64,000 nucleotides of DNA from Acidimicrobiales bacterium (GTDB taxonomy: Bacteria; Actinomycetota; Acidimicrobiia; Acidimicrobiales; SZUA-35). The notes under the pieces are model-generated. The model was not told where the DNA came from. It made no database searches and saw only the letters and a program-made list of their open reading frames with translations. Of the stretch, positions 33,260 through 40,923 are shown piece by piece. The translations under genes were made by a program, and so were the position numbers. Positions within the stretch are counted from its first letter, which is position 1. Each line of letters opens with the position of its first letter. Location of the stretch: assembly GCA_013003535.1 (NCBI GenBank), contig JABDIY010000049.1, positions 1 through 64,000 of the forward strand, in the 5' to 3' direction.

Positions 33260-35658
33260 CCGTCACCGAAGACGCCAACCAGATCCCAACACCCGAGAAC
33301 AACCTGAATGATCACAAGCCCGTCGGCTTCGGGCGCATGCTTCGCAAAGAAGATGCCCGTCTCGTACGAGGTCAGGGACAATTTTGCGATGACATCGTCC
33401 TTCCAGGCATGTTGCATTTGGCCATCCTGCGGAGTCCGTTTGCCCACGCCAAGATCCTCTCGATCGACACCTCCGCTGCTGAAGCCCACCCGAAGGTGAC
33501 TGCGGTGGTAACCGGAGCGATGCTCGCAGAACACAACCTCGCATGGATGCCCACGCTCTCCAACGACGTGCAAGCCGTGCTGGCCACCGACAAGGTCCGC
33601 TTCCAACACCAAGAGGTCGCCTTCGTTGTTGCCGAAGATCGATATTCCGCCCGCGATGCGCTGGAGCTGATCGACGTCGAATACGAGATGCTCGAGCCGG
33701 TGATCGACGTGCGCAAGGCGATGGCCCCCGACGCCCCGATCATCCGTACCGACCTCGAAGGCAAAACTGACAACCACTGCTTCACCTGGGAGACCGGCGA
33801 CAAGGACGCAACACAGGCCGTGTTCGATGCGGCCGAGGTTGTGGTGAAGCAGGAGATCGTTTACCCCCGTGTGCATCCAGCTCCGATGGAGACCTGCGCC
33901 TGCGTGGCAGACCTCAACCCGGTCAGCGGGAAACTGACGCTGTGGAGCACCACGCAGGCCCCCCACGCTCATCGCACGGTCTATGCACTGGTGGCGGGGC
34001 TACCCGAGCACAAAATCCAGATCATCGCTCCGGATATCGGTGGCGGCTTCGGCGGCAAGGTTCCGATCTACCCCGGATACGTGTGTTCCATTGTCGCCTC
34101 GCTCCTCATCGGTAAGCCGGTGAAATGGACCGAGGATCGCACTGAGAACCTGGTGAGCACCGGCTTTGCCCGGGACTATGTGATGGTTGGAGAAATCGCC
34201 GCCACCAAGGAAGGCAAGATCCAGGCCATCCGAACCAATGTGCTGGCCGATCACGGTGCCTTCAACGGTGTCGCCTCGCCCATCAAGTATCCCGCCGGAT
34301 TTTTCGGGGTCTTCACCGGCAGCTACGACATCGACGCCGCCTACTGCCACATGGACGCGGTCTTCACCAACAAAGCTCCCGGCGGTGTCGCGTACGCTTG
34401 TTCCTTCCGGATCACCGAAGCGGTCTACTTGGTTGAACGGATGGTTGATGTTCTCGCCTACGACCTCAAGATGGACCCGGCCGAACTCCGACTGAAGAAC
34501 TTCATTCGCTCTGACCAGTTTCCCTACGAGACCAAGACCGGATGGGTCTATGACTCTGGGAATTACGAGCCCGCCATGCGCAAGGCCATGGCGATGGCGG
34601 GGTATGACCAACTGCGCCAGGAACAGGCTGAAAAACGCGAGCGCGGCGAACTCATGGGCATCGGCGTCAGCTTCTTCACCGAGGCGGTTGGGGCCGGGCC
34701 TCGAAAGGACATGGACATTCTGGGTCTCGGAATGGCCGACGGGTGCGAACTTCGCATCCACCCCACGGGCAAAGCCGTGGTACGTATCAGCGTAAAAACT
34801 CAAGGGCAGGGCCACGAGACGACGTTCGCCCAGATCATCGCCGAGGAGATTGGCATACCCCCGGACGACATCGAGGTCTTCCAGGGCGACACCGACAACA
34901 CCCCCTTCGGCCTCGGCACCTACGGCAGCCGATCGACACCGGTATCGGGGGCCGCAGCTGCCCTCGTCGCTCGCAAGGTGCGCGACAAAGCCCAGATCAT
35001 TGCCTCGGGAATGCTGGAAGTCAGCGTGACCGACCTGCAATGGGACAAGGGGGCGTTCTCGGTCAAGGGAGACCCGAGCAAATCGGTCACCATTCAAGAC
35101 ATCGCCATGCGGGCCCACGGCGCCGGTGACCTTCCTGACGGGATTGAAGGGGGTCTGGAAGCGCAGATCTGCTACAACCCCTCCAACCTCACCTATCCCT
35201 TCGGCGCCTACATCTGTGTGGTCGACGTTGATCCGGGCACGGCCGAGGTGAAGGTACGGCGGTTCGTAGCGGTGGACGACTGCGGTACGCAGATCAATCC
35301 AATGATCATCGAGGGCCAGGTCCACGGTGGACTCACCGACGGTGTTGGCATGGCTTTGATGCAAATGATCAGTTTCGATGAAGACGGCAACTGTTTGGCC
35401 GGGTCGCTCATGGACTACCTCATCCCTACGGCGATGGAAGTACCGGACTGGGAGACGGGGCACACGGTCACCCCGTCACCCCACCATCCGATCGGCGCAA
35501 AGGGCATCGGCGAATCCGCAACGGTGGGTTCGCCACCTGCGGTCGTCAACGCCGTGGTCGATGCCCTGCAGCCGTACGGAGTGCGGCATGCCGACATGCC
35601 GCTCACACCCAGCCGGGTGTGGGAAGCCATGCAGGGCAACGCCACCCCGCCGATTTAA
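33256..35658 (+). CDS. coxL: Aerobic CO dehydrogenase large (Mo/Cu) subunit, form I
   Basis: 800 residues. The active-site loop AYACSFR (379-385, Cys382) is the AYxCSFR signature of form I CoxL; form II enzymes have AYRGAGR instead. Cys382 corresponds to the cysteine that binds Cu in the Mo-Cu cluster of the Oligotropha enzyme. The molybdopterin regions GGGFGGK and AKGIGESATVGSPPA are also present. The protein oxidises CO to CO2 with electrons passing through CoxS and CoxM. A complete accessory set (coxF-, D-, G- and E-like) follows. Confidence 0.95.
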   Translation: MTVTEDANQIPTPENNLNDHKPVGFGRMLRKEDARLVRGQGQFCDDIVLPGMLHLAILRSPFAHAKILSIDTSAAEAHPKVTAVVTGAMLAEHNLAWMPTLSNDVQAVLATDKVRFQHQEVAFVVAEDRYSARDALELIDVEYEMLEPVIDVRKAMAPDAPIIRTDLEGKTDNHCFTWETGDKDATQAVFDAAEVVVKQEIVYPRVHPAPMETCACVADLNPVSGKLTLWSTTQAPHAHRTVYALVAGLPEHKIQIIAPDIGGGFGGKVPIYPGYVCSIVASLLIGKPVKWTEDRTENLVSTGFARDYVMVGEIAATKEGKIQAIRTNVLADHGAFNGVASPIKYPAGFFGVFTGSYDIDAAYCHMDAVFTNKAPGGVAYACSFRITEAVYLVERMVDVLAYDLKMDPAELRLKNFIRSDQFPYETKTGWVYDSGNYEPAMRKAMAMAGYDQLRQEQAEKRERGELMGIGVSFFTEAVGAGPRKDMDILGLGMADGCELRIHPTGKAVVRISVKTQGQGHETTFAQIIAEEIGIPPDDIEVFQGDTDNTPFGLGTYGSRSTPVSGAAAALVARKVRDKAQIIASGMLEVSVTDLQWDKGAFSVKGDPSKSVTIQDIAMRAHGAGDLPDGIEGGLEAQICYNPSNLTYPFGAYICVVDVDPGTAEVKVRRFVAVDDCGTQINPMIIEGQVHGGLTDGVGMALMQMISFDEDGNCLAGSLMDYLIPTAMEVPDWETGHTVTPSPHHPIGAKGIGESATVGSPPAVVNAVVDALQPYGVRHADMPLTPSRVWEAMQGNATPPI

Positions 35659-35687
35659 CAGGGCACACTGGATACGGTGACGTTTCG

Positions 35688-36593
35688 ATGACTCCTACTT
35701 CTCATCGGGTGGCAACCCGTGTTGCCGAATTGGTTCAGCAACGCCGTTCCTTTGTCCAGGCGACCGTGGTGCGGGCTCAATGCCCAACGTCGGTTCGTCC
35801 CGGCGACGCTGCAGTCGTACTGGCCGATGGCTCGATCGAGGGGTTCATCGGCGGCCAGTGTGCCGAAGGGTCAGTGCGGACGGCGGCGCTCGGCGTGCTG
35901 GAGTCCGGTGAGTCAGTCCTGCTTCGCATCCTGCCTGAGGATGGCGAAGAGTTCCCTGCCACGCCCGGTGCGGTGACCACGATCAACCCATGCCTGTCCG
36001 GCGGAGCACTGGAGGTCTTTCTCGAGCCGATGATCCCCGCCTTTGGACTCACCGTTGTCGGCCAGACTCCTATCGCAGATGCGCTGATCCACCTTGGCGG
36101 GGCCCTCGGCTATGCGGTGGTGTCATCCCACGAAGGATCGATCAACGACGAGGCCCCACCGGCTGCGGTCATCATTGCCAGCCATGGCAGGAATGAGGAG
36201 GCCTCCATTCGAGCCGCTCTCGATGCCGGGGTGGGCTTCATTGGACTGGTGGCCAGTCAGCGGCGCGGTACAGCGGTGCTGGAGCAGATGGATCTCAACC
36301 CCGAGGAACGTCAGGCTGTTCGGTCACCAGTTGGAGCATGGATCGGTGCGAAGACCGCAGAAGAGATCGCGCTGTCGGTGTTGGCCGATGTCATCAAAGC
36401 GGTGCGGCTCGAGGGTTTGCGGCCCCCCAAGGCGCATTCTACGACTCGGCCGACCACCGCCGTCGACCCCGTCTGCCACATGGCCGTCACCGTCCAGGAG
36501 AACACACCTCACCTGCATCACAATGGAGCGGACTACTGGTTCTGCAATCCTGGATGCCGCACCCGCTACGCCGAAGAGCTGGGCGCGGCGTAG
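35688..36593 (+). CDS. XdhC/CoxF-type molybdenum cofactor maturation protein fused to a YHS domain
   Basis: 301 residues from ATG 35688. Residues ~10-90 carry the CoxI/XdhC N-terminal region (FVQATVVRAQCPTSVRPGDAAVV, GGQCAEGSVRTAAL); a Rossmann-like XdhC_C domain follows (VVGQTPIADALIHLGG). Such proteins mature the molybdenum centre of CODH or xanthine dehydrogenase. Residues ~260-301 form a YHS domain (DPVCHMAVTV... with YWFCNPGCRTRYAEEL), which is usually found in metal-handling proteins. A direct XdhC-YHS fusion next to a Cu-requiring CODH suggests metal delivery. Confidence 0.82.
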   Translation: MTPTSHRVATRVAELVQQRRSFVQATVVRAQCPTSVRPGDAAVVLADGSIEGFIGGQCAEGSVRTAALGVLESGESVLLRILPEDGEEFPATPGAVTTINPCLSGGALEVFLEPMIPAFGLTVVGQTPIADALIHLGGALGYAVVSSHEGSINDEAPPAAVIIASHGRNEEASIRAALDAGVGFIGLVASQRRGTAVLEQMDLNPEERQAVRSPVGAWIGAKTAEEIALSVLADVIKAVRLEGLRPPKAHSTTRPTTAVDPVCHMAVTVQENTPHLHHNGADYWFCNPGCRTRYAEELGAA

Positions 36594-36603
36594 GCCGGGA
36601 CTG

Positions 36604-37467
36604 ATGGAACTCACTGAACTCCGCGCCCGGTTGGACGCCGTGAACTACCTGGTTGACGACGGACTAGCCACCGCGCTTTTCCTGGCCCAGGCGGTTGGGC
36701 AGCCGCTTCTATTGGAGGGTGAGCCGGGTGTCGGGAAAACCTCAGCCGCCAAGGCGCTCGCCGCAGCGTTGGATGCCCCGTTCATTCGCCTTCAGTGTTA
36801 CGAAGGGATCGCCGCATCCGAGGCACTGTACGAATGGAACTATCCTCACCAATTGCTCAGCATTCGAGCCGCGGAGGTGGGGGGTGACACCATCGGGCAG
36901 AACGATCTCTTCTCCGAGGACTTCCTTCTCGACCGCCCATTGCTCAAGGCGGTTCGACAGCGCGACGGTCGGCGGCCGGTGCTCCTGATCGATGAAATCG
37001 ACCGGGCCGACGACGAGTTCGAGGCTCTCCTCTTCGAGTTCCTCGCCGAGGCCGCCGTCACAATCCCCGAACTTGGAACATTCACGGCGAGCACGCCCCC
37101 GATAGTGATTCTCACCTCGAACCGCAGCCGGGAACTCCACGATGCATTGAAACGCCGTTGCTACTACCACTGGATCGAGTATCCATCGGTGGAGCGGGCT
37201 GCTCAGATCGTTCGCCGCAACATCCCGAGCGGCAGTACTACCCTCATCGATGCCGCCACCAGCTTCGTCTCCCGAAACCGAGGCTTGGACCTCGACAAAC
37301 CGCCCGGTCTGGCCGAAGCGATCGACTGGGTCTCTGCCCTCCACGCTTTGGGGGTAACGGAGATGGAACGGGACCTGGGAATTGCCACTTTGGGGGCGGT
37401 TGCCAAAAGCCCGGACGATCTTGCCACGCTGGCGGAGGCCTTTCGAGCGGAAGCCGAAGTGGCTTAG
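36604..37467 (+). CDS. coxD: CoxD MoxR-type AAA+ ATPase for CODH maturation
   Basis: 287 residues from ATG 36604; a longer upstream frame overlaps the XdhC gene and is rejected. Walker A is GEPGVGKTSAAK (~residue 40), Walker B is VLLIDEIDRADDEFEALLFEFL (~130), and sensor segment VILTSNRSREL and the YYHWIEYPS second region follow. CoxD of Oligotropha is a MoxR-like AAA+ ATPase that helps build the Mo-Cu cluster. It is in order with coxG and coxE downstream. Confidence 0.9.
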   Translation: MELTELRARLDAVNYLVDDGLATALFLAQAVGQPLLLEGEPGVGKTSAAKALAAALDAPFIRLQCYEGIAASEALYEWNYPHQLLSIRAAEVGGDTIGQNDLFSEDFLLDRPLLKAVRQRDGRRPVLLIDEIDRADDEFEALLFEFLAEAAVTIPELGTFTASTPPIVILTSNRSRELHDALKRRCYYHWIEYPSVERAAQIVRRNIPSGSTTLIDAATSFVSRNRGLDLDKPPGLAEAIDWVSALHALGVTEMERDLGIATLGAVAKSPDDLATLAEAFRAEAEVA

Positions 37468-37528
37468 TTCCGATAATGGCGTTTGTCAGCCGGGAAGTTA
37501 TTGTTGAAGTGGACCCAAAGGGAGAGTC

Positions 37529-38197
37529 ATGATTTTAGAAAACGAATTCACGGTCAAGGTTCCGATCGAGACCGCCTGGGAGGTGCTGACGGACATTCCG
37601 GGCATCGCCCCTTGCCTTCCGGGGGCCCGGCTCACTGGCCAAGACGGCGACGTCTACAGCGGCAAGATGAAGATCAAGGTGGGTCCGGTCACTGCGGAAT
37701 ACGCGGGAACGGCCGACTTCATCGAACTCGACAAGGAAAACCGGCACGTGAAGATCGATGCCAAAGGGCGGGATTCCAGAGGGTCAGGCAACGCCAATGC
37801 CATGATCACCGCAGATATGACGGCAGAGGGTGACTACACAAAGGTCGTGATCAACACCGACCTCAAAATCGCTGGCAAGGTGGCCCAATTCGGCAAGGGT
37901 GTGATCGGCGATGTGTCCAAGAAACTGATCGACCAGTTCGTCGAGTGCATCGAGGACAAGATCGCCCACCTGGATGACGAGGGCTCGGCGGCCGATGTTG
38001 CGGCCGCATCAGCTGCGGCAACCTCCGCTTCTGCAGCCACTGCCCCTCTCAAGCGCACCTTCGATGAACCTGACGAAGAACACGAGGCCCTCGACCTTAT
38101 GGACGCCGCTGGCGGCGCCATGGTCAAACGACTCGCCCCCATCGGCGCCGGTGCTGCACTCATCGCCCTGATCATCTGGATCATTACCCGGGGCTGA
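37529..38197 (+). CDS. coxG: CoxG SRPBCC-fold membrane-recruitment protein
   Basis: 222 residues. Residues 1-145 are the CoxG/SRPBCC lipid-binding fold (FTVKVPIETAWEVLTDIPGIAPCLPGA, KIKVGPVTAEYAG). An Ala-rich linker leads to a C-terminal hydrophobic segment (PIGAGAALIALIIWIITRG) that can anchor it to the membrane. CoxG is required to recruit CODH to the membrane and pass electrons to menaquinone in mycobacteria. Confidence 0.88.
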   Translation: MILENEFTVKVPIETAWEVLTDIPGIAPCLPGARLTGQDGDVYSGKMKIKVGPVTAEYAGTADFIELDKENRHVKIDAKGRDSRGSGNANAMITADMTAEGDYTKVVINTDLKIAGKVAQFGKGVIGDVSKKLIDQFVECIEDKIAHLDDEGSAADVAAASAAATSASAATAPLKRTFDEPDEEHEALDLMDAAGGAMVKRLAPIGAGAALIALIIWIITRG

Positions 38198-38215
38198 TCG
38201 GTGTCCTAGGGAGTT

Positions 38216-39466
38216 ATGTTCCGCGGCGTCGATCGTGCCCTTTTCGGCGCTTCGCTCGCGCAAAAGTTGATCCAGGCAGGAGTATCCGTTCCGCTGGGTG
38301 CCATCAATCGACTGATCAGTGCGATGGAAGCGATTCATCCCGTCTCCAAACAACAGATGTATTGGGTTGCCCGAGTCAGTCTCCTGGTAGACCATCGAGA
38401 CATCCCGGCCTTCAACCGGGTATTTTCATCGGTCTTTGACATCACACTCGAAGAGCTCAAAAACCCTCTCGGTCGACGTGCCGTAGTTCCGGCACCCCCC
38501 AAACAATCCGATGACGCCTACGTCTCACTGCGAGTCGCCGAAGCGGAGAACGAGACGAGCGGTCGATCATTGCCATGGGCCACGCTTCCTTCGGTGGGGG
38601 AACATCTAGACGATGCCGACGACGACGGGACCATGCTTCCTGAACGTCTGCCGTCCGCCCTCACTGCCGAGTCCGACATTCCCTTCGACCTCCTCGACCC
38701 AAACCAACTCGTTGCCGTTGAACGAGCGCTCGCTGAGGCGTTCAACGAGTGGCCCCTCCGGCACAACCGCCGGCTCCAAAACTGGAAATCCGGACCAACG
38801 GTCCAGCTACGAGCGACGCTGCGATCGGCCCTGAGAACAGGCGGAGAACCTGTCACCGTGCACTTTGCTCGCCAACGAAGTCGACCGCGCCGGGTTGTGG
38901 TTTTGGTCGACGTGAGCGGTTCAATGCAGAGCTTCGCTCGACCCTACTTGCATCTCACCCGAGCACTCGTCATGGCCGGCCGAGCCGAGGTGTTCGCTTT
39001 CGCCACCGATCTCACCCGCATCACCAACTCCCTCAAACACCGATCGCCGGCCGAAGCGATCGACCGGGCCAGCGACGAGGTTGGTGATCGGTTCGGGGGC
39101 ACGCGAGTCGCCAACAGTCTCCGTGAACTCCTCACTCATCGAACCTGGGGTTCGCTGGTACGGGGAGCCATCGTGGTCATTGCATCGGACGGTTGGGACA
39201 CCGACCCGCCCGAGGAGTTGGCGGCCCAGATGGCCAAACTGTCGCGTCGGACCCATCGAATCGTGTGGCTGAACCCGAGAAGTGGTGGAGCTGACTACCA
39301 GCCATTGGTGGCGTCCATGGCCGCAGCCCTCCCCTACTGCAACTACTTCCTTCCTGGTCACAACCTTGGCGCTATGCCCGACGTGATTGCGGCCATAACG
39401 GGCCAGGAGACCAGCCACTCGACACGGCGACCGCCATCACGAGCCAGAAGTCTCGTCGGGAACTGA
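38216..39466 (+). CDS. coxE: CoxE von Willebrand factor A domain protein
   Basis: 416 residues. The C-terminal half holds a VWA domain with the MIDAS motif DVSGSMQSF (~residue 232) and further metal residues (TDLTRI, ASDGWDTDPP). CoxE pairs with the CoxD ATPase, like MoxR-VWA systems, to mature the CODH active site. It lies 19 bases after coxG and closes the recognizable cox operon. Confidence 0.88.
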   Translation: MFRGVDRALFGASLAQKLIQAGVSVPLGAINRLISAMEAIHPVSKQQMYWVARVSLLVDHRDIPAFNRVFSSVFDITLEELKNPLGRRAVVPAPPKQSDDAYVSLRVAEAENETSGRSLPWATLPSVGEHLDDADDDGTMLPERLPSALTAESDIPFDLLDPNQLVAVERALAEAFNEWPLRHNRRLQNWKSGPTVQLRATLRSALRTGGEPVTVHFARQRSRPRRVVVLVDVSGSMQSFARPYLHLTRALVMAGRAEVFAFATDLTRITNSLKHRSPAEAIDRASDEVGDRFGGTRVANSLRELLTHRTWGSLVRGAIVVIASDGWDTDPPEELAAQMAKLSRRTHRIVWLNPRSGGADYQPLVASMAAALPYCNYFLPGHNLGAMPDVIAAITGQETSHSTRRPPSRARSLVGN

Positions 39467-39536
39467 ACCGCACGCCGACCTCTCGTAGTGCCCTAAGCCT
39501 CTACCGGGAAAAGGGCGGTCCTGACACGCTTCGTCC

Positions 39537-39944
39537 ATGGACGTTCTGCTTCTTGCCTCACGTAGCCTGGATCGATTCAAAGCCGAAGAGCTGCTCACTG
39601 AAGCAGGTCATCGGGTCCACGCATGCTTCGCCACCGACACGTGGGGATGTGTGGCCCTGGAAGCAGATTGCCCATTGGAGCATTCGATCGACGTTGCCGT
39701 CTCTACACCAGATTCGATTTGCGGCTGTTTCGATCCGCAAGGGATCGCATGCAGCTGGAAGGCTGGGGTACCCGTGGTGGCAATCGGCGCACGCCCTCTC
39801 GACGCCGTCCTTCGGTATGCCGACGAGGCCATCGAGCGCGTCACTCCGAAGCTCGTCGAACAACTGGAACGGGTCGTGGAGAAAAACCGAGCATCATCGG
39901 CCGATGGCCCCCTATCGGCGGAGGCTGTTGAGCCCAACGATTGA
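39537..39944 (+). CDS. Small conserved-looking hypothetical protein
   Basis: 135 residues with an alpha/beta pattern starting MDVLLLASRSLDRFKAEELL and several cysteines (WGCVALEADCPLEHS, CGCFDPQGIACSWKAG). It resembles a receiver- or NTP-binding-like fold but I recognise no named family. It stands 70 bases after coxE and its stop overlaps the beginning of the next gene's frame, so it may be co-transcribed with both. A cox-associated function is possible but unsupported. Confidence 0.5.
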   Translation: MDVLLLASRSLDRFKAEELLTEAGHRVHACFATDTWGCVALEADCPLEHSIDVAVSTPDSICGCFDPQGIACSWKAGVPVVAIGARPLDAVLRYADEAIERVTPKLVEQLERVVEKNRASSADGPLSAEAVEPND

Positions 39945-39949
39945 GGATC

Positions 39950-40903
39950 ATGAACGAAGCACCAGCTCCTGAGACCAGCGCTCGCCCTACAGCGCACCAC
40001 CAGCCGGTGGCGAAGAGCAGGTCCAGCGATCTCTCCGCAGAAGAGTCCACGATTGCCAGCGCTCCTTTCAACTCCCATATGGAGGCACAGTTTCGGCTGG
40101 CAGCTGAGCTTCTCGAAGCCCAGGGGGCCGGCGGCTACCGAATCCGTTCCTACCGGAGGGCGGCGGACGCACTCCACTTCATGACCGAACCGCTCTGCGA
40201 TATCTACCGCAAGAGCGGAATTCCTGGGCTGATCGCAATCCCGACGATCGGCGAATCCTTGGCCCAAGCGATCGCCGACACGGTCGACTTCGGCAGTTGG
40301 CGATGGCTCGATCGACTACGAGGCGATGTGGCACCCGAGCGAGTCCTCTGCACGGTGGCCGGCATCGGGCCCGGGCTGGCTGCAAAGATCCACGACCGCC
40401 TCGGGATCGAGAGCCTGGAAGACCTGGAACTCGCAGCCCATGACGGCCGCCTCGCCATCATCGATGGTTTCGGCCCCAAAAGGGTGCAGTCCGTCATCGA
40501 CTCCTTGGCCGGCCGACTTGGAAGGATCCATCCTCTCGAACCGACCGACCCGGAATGGGTAGAACCCGCTGTCAGAAACCTGCCACTGCGGGACGAGCTC
40601 TTAGATGTTGACCGCGAGTACCGGGAACGAGCCGCACGAGGCGAGCTGACCACTATCGCCCCACGCCGGTTCAACCCTCAACACGAACGTTGGCTACCGA
40701 TCCTGCACACCGTGCGGGGCGGGCGGCACTACACCGCGATGTACTCCAACACAGCTCGAGCTCATCAACTGGGTCGCACCAACGACTGGGTGGTGATCTA
40801 CAACGACGAACCAAACGGCGGCCAGTGGACGGCTGTCACCGCCACGACGGGACCAAATAGAGGTGAACGAGTCATCCGCGGGCCCGTTGCACAACCCACC
40901 TAG
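39950..40903 (+). CDS. Helix-hairpin-helix protein resembling the N-terminal region of PolX-type DNA polymerase
   Basis: 317 residues from ATG 39950. After a disordered start, residues ~60-190 resemble the N-terminal helix-hairpin-helix segment of family X polymerases: GGYRIRSYRRAADALHF, IPGLIAIPTIGESLAQAIADT, and VAGIGPGLAAKIHDRLGI, then IDGFGPKRVQSVIDSL. The polymerase catalytic and PHP domains are missing. The C-terminal ~110 residues have no family I recognise. A DNA-binding or DNA-end function is plausible. Confidence 0.62.
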   Translation: MNEAPAPETSARPTAHHQPVAKSRSSDLSAEESTIASAPFNSHMEAQFRLAAELLEAQGAGGYRIRSYRRAADALHFMTEPLCDIYRKSGIPGLIAIPTIGESLAQAIADTVDFGSWRWLDRLRGDVAPERVLCTVAGIGPGLAAKIHDRLGIESLEDLELAAHDGRLAIIDGFGPKRVQSVIDSLAGRLGRIHPLEPTDPEWVEPAVRNLPLRDELLDVDREYRERAARGELTTIAPRRFNPQHERWLPILHTVRGGRHYTAMYSNTARAHQLGRTNDWVVIYNDEPNGGQWTAVTATTGPNRGERVIRGPVAQPT

Positions 40904-40923
40904 CGCAACCCGATCCGAGTGAT

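Noticed and set aside
34000-35463. Long minus-strand frame of 487 codons opposite coxL
   Set aside because: Shadow of coxL with no family features; high GC opens antisense frames.
33256-35658. Considered form II (CoxL-like, BMS) classification
   Set aside because: The active-site loop is AYACSFR (form I), not AYRGAGR.
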